From Bacillota bacterium (GTDB lineage Bacteria > Bacillota > UBA4882 > UBA8346): a DNA stretch of 20,900 nt. The stretch spans positions 1 through 20,900 of the forward strand of contig JAEWZY010000036.1 of NCBI GenBank assembly GCA_023394955.1. The letters run 5' to 3'. Both the position numbers and the translations under genes were made by a program. Below the pieces are notes generated by a model. That model did no database searches. It worked only from the letters and a program-made list of their open reading frames with translations, and was not told where the DNA came from. Numbering within the stretch: position 1 is the stretch's first letter; the number at the start of each line of letters is the position of its first letter. Below are positions 16,069-20,900 of the stretch, piece by piece.

Positions 16069-17513
16069 AGGTGTCTCCTCCTCAGCCAGACTACTAGTCC
16101 TAGGCCAAGAATTCCGAGGGGAATGATCACAACTACCAAACCGGACAGTAACAAGCTTTGGAAAGCGTTAATATTCAACCGCATCGTCAAAAGGCTTTTG
16201 GGTTTAATAGCCAGGTTTACCTTTTGATCTTGAAGCCAGCTGAAACTGTTCATTAAGAAGTTTGCGTTTCCCGGAATGGAATTAATCAGATTGGAATCGA
16301 TAAACATCCCGTTGCCAACTACCACAACGCGGGAATCGCCGGTTCCTTGGCCGGCTGTTTTGTCGGTGACGGCGACGGCGATATAAAAAGGCCCTTGGAT
16401 GTCATTTTTAGTCTTGGTCAGGGAGGCGGTATTGAGATCGGTTTTGCCCCATGCCGTAGCGGAGGTGGTCAAAAGGGGCTCGATTTCCAGAGAACGTTTT
16501 TTAACGTCTAAAATCTTAATGCCTTGGGCCACCGGTATTATTACCGGCATTCTATCCGCCAGCAACGAGTCGGAGATTTGATGGACGCCCAGCTCCGGTT
16601 GGATCCAAAGGGGGTTGTTCTGAATATAGCGGCTATTGTCCCCTTCGACAATGGCCATGGGTTGAAGGGCGATTCCGTAACTCCGTAATAAAGTTTGGAA
16701 ATTGGGCAATTCGTTCTTTAATAAATCAATCAAAAAAATGGCCCGGCCGTTATTGGCGAGGAATTCTCTTATCTTTTCAACCTCGGTCATGGTTAAATCC
16801 CGCTGGGGCGAGTTAATCAATAAAATATTGATATCTTCCGGCAAGGATCCGGTGTATAGGTTGACTGATTTTAATTCGTAGTTTTCAGTTTCAAGCTGTT
16901 TTGAGATTTCCAGAGGCAAAGACTGCTCGCCGTGGCCTTCCAGCCCATAGATGACGGGAATCTTGCCCGATTTAACGAACATGATGGCGCCGGTGACCCG
17001 TTGTTCTACGGCTAAAGAGGTTATGCTGGGTTGATAGGGATTACTATAATCAAAATTAAAAAGGTCGCTGGCAGGGATGGCCTTAACTCGTTTGCCCGAC
17101 TCCACCACCAGACTGCCGAGACTTAAGTTTCCCCCGTCTTTGGCGTATTTTCTTACAAAACCCGGATTTTTGTTGGGGTCGACGAACTTAAGGTGAATCT
17201 TTTTAGAGCGGTCGGTGTATTTTTTCAGGATTTCGGTAATATCCGTATTCTCTTTGCCGGATTCATACAGAGCGTAGATGGTAATATCCTGATCCAAATC
17301 GGATATTATTTCATAAGTCTGCTTGGATAGAGAGAAAAGTTTATTTTTAGATAAATCCAGTTTTAACGGGACTTGCTCCGCTAATAAATTGAGGACCGCC
17401 AGCATTCCGATGACGATGATGGTCAGCAAGGCGGCGTAGCCGCCGTATTTAAAGTTTTTGTTCTTAAAAGACTGCATTATCTTTTGGTTTAAAGCGTTTA
17501 AGTTCAATTTCAC
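16065..17513 (-). CDS. GldG-family ABC exporter auxiliary protein
   Basis: This is a 482-residue protein with a membrane segment near the N-terminus (about residues 25-43), a large outward-facing domain and a C-terminal membrane helix ending in WLRRRHL. That is the layout of GldG-like (ABC_transp_aux) proteins. The domain contains the DINILLINSPQRDLT and GRAIFLIDLL strands typical of the family. The open frame extends to a TTG at 17534, but that start overlaps the previous gene and has its ribosome binding site behind it. AGGAGG (17521-17526) is seven bases before a GTG at 17511-17513, so GTG is preferred. This site overlaps the permease stop codon, implying coupling. In gliding Bacteroidota GldG works with GldA and GldF; in non-gliders the exporter's substrate is unknown. 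Confidence 0.88.
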   Translation of the reverse strand: MKLNLNALNQKIMQSFKNKNFKYGGYAALLTIIVIGMLAVLNLLAEQVPLKLDLSKNKLFSLSKQTYEIISDLDQDITIYALYESGKENTDITEILKKYTDRSKKIHLKFVDPNKNPGFVRKYAKDGGNLSLGSLVVESGKRVKAIPASDLFNFDYSNPYQPSITSLAVEQRVTGAIMFVKSGKIPVIYGLEGHGEQSLPLEISKQLETENYELKSVNLYTGSLPEDINILLINSPQRDLTMTEVEKIREFLANNGRAIFLIDLLKNELPNFQTLLRSYGIALQPMAIVEGDNSRYIQNNPLWIQPELGVHQISDSLLADRMPVIIPVAQGIKILDVKKRSLEIEPLLTTSATAWGKTDLNTASLTKTKNDIQGPFYIAVAVTDKTAGQGTGDSRVVVVGNGMFIDSNLINSIPGNANFLMNSFSWLQDQKVNLAIKPKSLLTMRLNINAFQSLLLSGLVVVIIPLGILGLGLVVWLRRRHL

Positions 17514-17524
17514 GAGTTTCCCTC

Positions 17525-18388
17525 CTAATTCCAACGCCGTTTTTCAATCATTTGAATGGTCAAAAAGATGAAGAATGTAATAAATGAGAGAAAAAACACG
17601 ATGGGGCCCAGGCTTAAATTTCCACTGGTAAATGGTTCAAAACGTTTTAATAAGGATAGCCGGTCGATAAATTTAAGAATTAGCCCATCGTAAAGTAGTT
17701 TATTGCTGAAATAGCCGATGACGATGGCGATCACTCCTATTGAACCGGTAAGGATGGTTGTGAACAGATTTTTGGTGCTCCGGTAAATGATAAAGACTAA
17801 GCCGAAAAGGAGTAAACTGATGAAAACCATCCCTGATATGGTAGTGTTCGGCAAGAACTGATGTAATCCATCCATAATCCAGAATAAAAGCAGCAGGCTA
17901 AAAGTGACCACCGCTGCCACTACTTGATTCTCAGTCAGGGAGGACACGAAAAGGCCGACCGCGATAAAGGAAGCCCCCAGTAAGAGAAATCCAATATAAC
18001 CGCTGATAATCTCGGCGATGGCGATGGAACCGAAAAAGCTTAAGATAATCGGATAAATAAAGGTTACCGCTACGGTCAACAGAAAGACAGCGACCGCGGC
18101 CAAATATTTCCCCAGGACGATATGGGTTACCCTTAAGGGGCTGGTCAATAAAAGTTGATCGGTTTTTTGCCTGGTTTCTTCGGCTAACAGACGCATGGTT
18201 AAAATAGGAACCAGAATCATGAAGACAAAGGTGATTGTGGCTAACATGCTATTATAATTGGGGCTGCCTTGAAACAGGTTGCCAAAGGCGAAAAAGAAAC
18301 CGGAGATCAAGAGGAAGAATCCCATGAAGATATAGCCAACCGGGGTTAGAAAGTAAGTTTTTAGTTCGCGTTTTAAGATGGCTAACAT
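17525..18388 (-). CDS. ABC-2 type exporter permease, GldF-like
   Basis: This 287-residue protein has six predicted membrane segments. It begins with the cytoplasmic helix LAILKRELKTYFLTPVGYI, as in GldF-like and other ABC-2 permeases. After the second membrane segment, RLLAEETRQKTDQLLLTSP followed by LGKYLA is the conserved coupling region of this subgroup. It forms the channel with the ATPase encoded just upstream. The ATG follows the ATPase stop codon directly (TAA-ATG with no gap), and its AGGAGG site lies in the last codons of the ATPase gene, so the two are translationally coupled. The substrate is unknown. Confidence 0.92.
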   Translation of the reverse strand: MLAILKRELKTYFLTPVGYIFMGFFLLISGFFFAFGNLFQGSPNYNSMLATITFVFMILVPILTMRLLAEETRQKTDQLLLTSPLRVTHIVLGKYLAAVAVFLLTVAVTFIYPIILSFFGSIAIAEIISGYIGFLLLGASFIAVGLFVSSLTENQVVAAVVTFSLLLLFWIMDGLHQFLPNTTISGMVFISLLLFGLVFIIYRSTKNLFTTILTGSIGVIAIVIGYFSNKLLYDGLILKFIDRLSLLKRFEPFTSGNLSLGPIVFFLSFITFFIFLTIQMIEKRRWN

Positions 18389-19345
18389 TTATGAAACCTC
18401 CTCTAAGTGCTCTTCTTCAGTGGTAACGTGTAGGAAGATGTCTTCCAGGGTTAGATCCAGCGAACGCATCATGAGGATGGGATAATTGGACTGGCTGAGC
18501 GCGTTAAAGATGGGCCGGCGGAGATCGGTATCTTTTTCGGCCTCAATTAAAATATCAATTGTATCAGGCTCTTTGACCCCTTGGGCCAGAATTTCTTTGA
18601 CCCCGGTAAGTTTGTTCAAAATTTTCAAAACTTGCTCTTTGGGACCGGCCACCCGCAAGGAAAGTTTGCTACTGGCGGAGAGGTTTTTGGAAAGGTTCTC
18701 CGGAGTATCGCTAGCTACAATCTTTCCGTTATTAATAATGATCAGCCGTTCGCATACTGCGCTGACCTCGGGCAAAATATGGGAGCTAAGAATGATGGTA
18801 TGCTCTTTGCCAAGGTCTTTGATGAGGTTTCGGATTTCAATAATTTGTTTGGGGTCTAAGCCAACGGTGGGTTCATCCAGGACTAAAATCTCGGGGTTCC
18901 CGATCAGGGCTTGGGCCAAACCGATCCTTTGTTTGTAGCCCTTGGACAGGTTTTTAATCAACCGGTTCCAGACATCCCCGATCTTTACCAGATCGATGAT
19001 CTTCTCCAGATTCGCCTGTTTCATGTTTGGAGATACATGTTTTATTTCTCCGACGAAATCAAGATATTCCTTAACGGTCATCTCTCCGTATAAAGGCGGA
19101 AACTCAGGCAAATACCCGATGCTTTCTTTAGCTGCCTGGGGTTCTTCCAGGATGTCTAAGCCGTTTATTCTGACCGAACCTGATGTGGCGGAAATATAAC
19201 CGGTGATAATGTTCATAGTGGTGGATTTACCGGCGCCGTTGGGGCCGAGGAAGCCGAGGATTTCCCCTTGATTGACGGTGAAGTTAAGTCGATCGACAGC
19301 GATATGTTGACCATAACGCTTGGTTAAGTTCTCAACTTGAATCAA
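18389..19345 (-). CDS. ABC exporter ATP-binding protein, GldA-like
   Basis: This 318-residue ATPase energises the exporter. Walker A GPNGAGKST is at 34-42, the signature LSKGYKQR at 133-140, Walker B ILVLDEPT at 153-160 and the H-loop His189 in SSHILPEV. The C-terminal ~100 residues are the extra domain common to GldA/CcmA-like ATPases, ending in the LTLEDIFLHVT motif. The start is TTG, with a run of six G six bases before it; no ATG serves as well. It is the first gene of the four-gene operon, divergent from the mscS-like gene 180 bases away. The family also includes antibiotic and lipid exporters, but the GldG-like and DUF4340 neighbours point to the Gld type. Confidence 0.94.
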   Translation of the reverse strand: MIQVENLTKRYGQHIAVDRLNFTVNQGEILGFLGPNGAGKSTTMNIITGYISATSGSVRINGLDILEEPQAAKESIGYLPEFPPLYGEMTVKEYLDFVGEIKHVSPNMKQANLEKIIDLVKIGDVWNRLIKNLSKGYKQRIGLAQALIGNPEILVLDEPTVGLDPKQIIEIRNLIKDLGKEHTIILSSHILPEVSAVCERLIIINNGKIVASDTPENLSKNLSASSKLSLRVAGPKEQVLKILNKLTGVKEILAQGVKEPDTIDILIEAEKDTDLRRPIFNALSQSNYPILMMRSLDLTLEDIFLHVTTEEEHLEEVS

Positions 19346-19380
19346 AATTTTCCCCCCTGTATTGATTTGATCATTTATTT

Positions 19381-19410
19381 ATATTATCATTTTATAGTTG
19401 AATAAATCAA
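19381..19410 (-). promoter_or_regulatory. Candidate promoter of the Gld-type exporter operon
   Basis: On the minus strand TTGATT (19405-19410) and TAATAT (19381-19386) are 18 bases apart. A shifted -10, GATAAT (19383-19388), gives a 16-base spacing. The TTG start of the ATPase lies about 35 bases downstream. The region is AT-rich, so chance matches are likely. Confidence 0.35.
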
Positions 19411-19433
19411 GTAAAGTATCGGGTTTCAGTTAG

Positions 19434-19466
19434 CGGGTTAAAATTTACGCGTTACAATTTATATTC
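19434..19466 (+). repeat. Diverged direct repeat, copy A (left of the mscS-like gene)
   Basis: CGGGTTAAAATTTAC and the following AATTTATA stretch match a segment at 20684-20717 on the other side of the mscS-like gene. From the AAATTTAC on (19441 versus 20692), 24 of 33 bases agree by eye. The block AGTTAGCG also occurs beside each copy (19428 and 20723), but on opposite sides. Copy A overlaps the possible -35 region of the mscS-like gene. Confidence 0.35.
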
Positions 19467-19480
19467 ACCGTTCCTATATT
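19452..19480 (+). promoter_or_regulatory. Candidate promoter of the mscS-like gene
   Basis: TTACAA (19452-19457) and TATATT (19475-19480) are 17 bases apart. The -10 matches five of six consensus bases, the -35 only three. The start codon is 46 bases after the -10 element, with GGAGG in between. Confidence 0.35.
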
Positions 19481-19525
19481 AACGATCCGTGAGAAAAGAA
19501 GTTCCATCAAGTTAGGAGGCTAACT

Positions 19526-20590
19526 ATGTCGCAATTGTCATTTATCGAATCGCTCCCCTTTTTACCAAAACTACTATGGTTTTTTGGATTATTACTCATC
19601 GGATGGATTTTGGCAAAACTGATTACTTTATTATGGGAAAAGCTGTTAGTCCCGTTAACCTCCAAGGTAAACAGTTCTCTTAACGAACACTTAACTAAAA
19701 ACACCCATAAGCCGATAACCCGGTTGATGTTTTTAGGTTCTATTTATTTGGCGGCCGAATTAACGCTATCCACCATGCCTGAAATTAAAGGATTTGTGGA
19801 GGTATTCAAAAATATTCTTTACCTATTTTTGGTTTTGATAATTGCCAGTCTGGCTAATGGTATCTTACGAAGTTTCATCGATTGGTATCTGGATGATATC
19901 GCTTGCAAAACCGAATCGCATTTGGATGATACTTTATTTCCGATTTTCAGGAAAGCCGGGATGGTAATTATCTATTTTGTGGCCGCCACAATAATCCTGG
20001 GGCAGTTTAAGGTGAATCTCACCGGGTTTCTGGCAACCGCCGGTGTCGCCTCGCTGGCGGTGGCTTTCGGCGCCCAGGAGACTCTGTCCAATGTTATCGC
20101 TGGAATCAGCCTATTGGTAGACCGGTCTTTTCAAGTTGGGGACAGGATCGAATTAAAGGATGGTTTGGCAGGAGATGTGGTGGATCTCGGTTTGCGCAGT
20201 ACCCGGATTATGTCTCCGGATAAAAGACTGATTATCGTTCCCAATAAGGAACTGGCCGGGTCCAGGTTGATCAATCTTTCCCAGCCCGATTCCTCAACCA
20301 AGGTGAAATTGAAAGTCGGAATCGGTATGAATGAAGACTTGGCCAAGGTAAAAGGGGTCATCGCCGAGGTTTGTAATGAGATTAGTTATACCAAAGGACA
20401 ACCGCTGGTGATTTTGAATACGAGTTTCGGACCTTACGCGATTGAATTGTTAATTATTCTGGAGATTAAAGATTATCGGAATGCGGGGCTGACAACCGAC
20501 CTTTTGATCGGGAATTTACAACAGGCGTTTAAACGGGAGAATATTAAGCTGCCGTCGCCTCAGCAATATATTGAGGTTAAGCAGGTGTGA
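19526..20590 (+). CDS. MscS-family mechanosensitive ion channel
   Basis: This is a 354-residue small-conductance mechanosensitive channel that would release solutes when membrane tension rises. There are membrane segments near residues 15-38, 65-82, 94-115 and 144-160. The pore-lining TM3 and its turn into the beta domain are unmistakable: TAGVASLAVAFGAQETLSN at 171-189, then LVDRSFQVGDRIEL (197-210). The Gly/Ala-rich packing pattern of TM3 is preserved. The C-terminal alpha/beta domain follows (IIVPNKELAGSRLINLS at 236-252). It has one or more extra N-terminal helices compared with the shortest MscS (about 286 residues). The ATG has TTAGGAGG upstream. It is monocistronic as far as can be seen and divergent from the exporter operon. 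Confidence 0.95.
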   Translation: MSQLSFIESLPFLPKLLWFFGLLLIGWILAKLITLLWEKLLVPLTSKVNSSLNEHLTKNTHKPITRLMFLGSIYLAAELTLSTMPEIKGFVEVFKNILYLFLVLIIASLANGILRSFIDWYLDDIACKTESHLDDTLFPIFRKAGMVIIYFVAATIILGQFKVNLTGFLATAGVASLAVAFGAQETLSNVIAGISLLVDRSFQVGDRIELKDGLAGDVVDLGLRSTRIMSPDKRLIIVPNKELAGSRLINLSQPDSSTKVKLKVGIGMNEDLAKVKGVIAEVCNEISYTKGQPLVILNTSFGPYAIELLIILEIKDYRNAGLTTDLLIGNLQQAFKRENIKLPSPQQYIEVKQV

Positions 20591-20608
20591 AAAGCGTCAA
20601 TGTTTTGT

Positions 20609-20634
20609 CCGGGGAATGTCCGTTCATTCCCTGG
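20609..20634. other. Hairpin in the convergent gap after the mscS-like gene
   Basis: CCGGGGAATG and CATTCCCTGG flank the loop TCCGTT, giving a ten-pair stem with one G-U pair. No T-run follows on either strand, so it may end or protect transcripts by a non-standard route. The rest of the 142-base gap (20591-20732) contains repeat copy B and no open frame. Confidence 0.45.
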
Positions 20635-20683
20635 GAAAAGAGAAAAGGGTAAAGCAGTACAGGTACAACCAAGACATAGGTGA

Positions 20684-20717
20684 CGGGATTTAAATTTACC
20701 CTTTAGAATTTATACTT
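20684..20717 (+). repeat. Diverged direct repeat, copy B (right of the mscS-like gene)
   Basis: This is the partner of the copy at 19434-19466: CGGGATTTAAATTTAC, then AATTTATA. It lies just before the stop codon of the GC-rich partial gene. No function is evident. Confidence 0.35.
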
Positions 20718-20732
20718 CCCTTTAGTTAGCGC

Positions 20733-20900
20733 TTACTCTTTAGCTGCCGCCGTCTCTCCTTTGCGGGGGGTGAATCCGGCCGAGCGGGCCAGGATGCCCA
20801 GTTTCTCCAGGTAGTCGGGGGTGTCGGCCAGGGCTACTTTGGCGATGCCGCGCAGGTCGGAGACGAAGTCGGCGAGCTGGTCCAGTTTTTGGTCCCGGAA
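20733..20900 (-). CDS. Unidentified GC-rich gene, C-terminal fragment (partial)
   Basis: An open frame of 55 codons plus TAA runs in from the window edge, so only the C-terminus is visible. The peptide begins FRDQKLDQLADFVSDLRG and contains DTPDYLEKLGILARS, then a polar tail ending in TAAAKE. It looks mostly helical and soluble, and I do not recognise the family. G or C fills nearly every third codon position, and 105 of 160 bases in 20741-20900 are G/C, far above the AT-rich flanking gap and above every other gene here. That supports real coding but also suggests a different origin. It is convergent with the mscS-like gene. Confidence 0.6.
   Translation of the reverse strand, partial: FRDQKLDQLADFVSDLRGIAKVALADTPDYLEKLGILARSAGFTPRKGETAAAKE

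Noticed and set aside
1..20900. CRISPR arrays, tRNA genes, insertion sequences or prophage genes
   Set aside because: No regularly spaced repeats, cloverleaf-like segments, transposase or phage motifs were seen on either strand.

Overview
The window reads like a low-to-moderate-GC member of the Bacillota or a close relative. Support comes from a 5S rRNA at the left edge, strong AGGAGG-type ribosome binding sites throughout, frequent TTG/GTG starts, a GntR/LacI hybrid (AraR-type) regulator and a Gld-type ABC exporter with a DUF4340 protein. The sugar-binding protein has an ordinary signal peptide and no lipobox cysteine. That is unusual for a one-membrane Firmicute and hints at a diderm lineage, but the species cannot be named from this sequence.

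Layout. (1) 1-156: the end of an rRNA operon, a 5S gene plus terminator. (2) 217-3035, minus strand: an AraR-type regulator followed by an FrdA/SdhA-like flavoprotein, probably one transcript. (3) 3273-13553, plus strand: a long catabolic gene set comprising an SDR dehydrogenase; then, after a 282-base regulatory gap, a sugar-binding protein, two MalF/MalG-type permeases, a Gfo/Idh/MocA oxidoreductase, a zinc alcohol dehydrogenase, a second Gfo/Idh/MocA protein, an IlvD/Edd-type dehydratase and an aldo-keto reductase. No ABC ATPase, kinase, aldolase, lactonase or isomerase is present. (4) 13571-14565, minus strand: an AT-rich, frameshifted membrane sensor remnant that ends just after a HAMP-like region. 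(5) 14613-19345, minus strand: a tightly coupled four-gene Gld-type exporter operon (ATPase, permease, GldG-like, DUF4340) with its own terminator. (6) 19526-20590, plus strand: a MscS-family channel transcribed divergently from the exporter. (7) 20733-20900, minus strand: the C-terminal end of an unidentified, strikingly GC-rich gene.

How the parts fit. The sugar block looks like a nonphosphorylative oxidative route. A sugar or sugar derivative enters through the ABC transporter, several NAD(P)-linked dehydrogenases oxidise it, and an IlvD/Edd-family enzyme dehydrates the sugar acid. The regulator next to the divergent promoter probably controls it. A 31-bp interrupted palindrome is centred exactly on the TATAAT of the SDR promoter, and a second palindrome lies just after a possible promoter for the transporter genes. 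A stable hairpin between the binding-protein and permease genes probably sets a high binding-protein:permease ratio. The substrate is not identifiable from sequence alone.

The most novel-looking content is the oxidoreductase-rich pathway, with five dehydrogenase/reductase families plus a flavoprotein that appears to be co-transcribed with the regulator, and the paired operator architecture. The Gld/DUF4340 exporter is a widespread set whose substrate is unknown.
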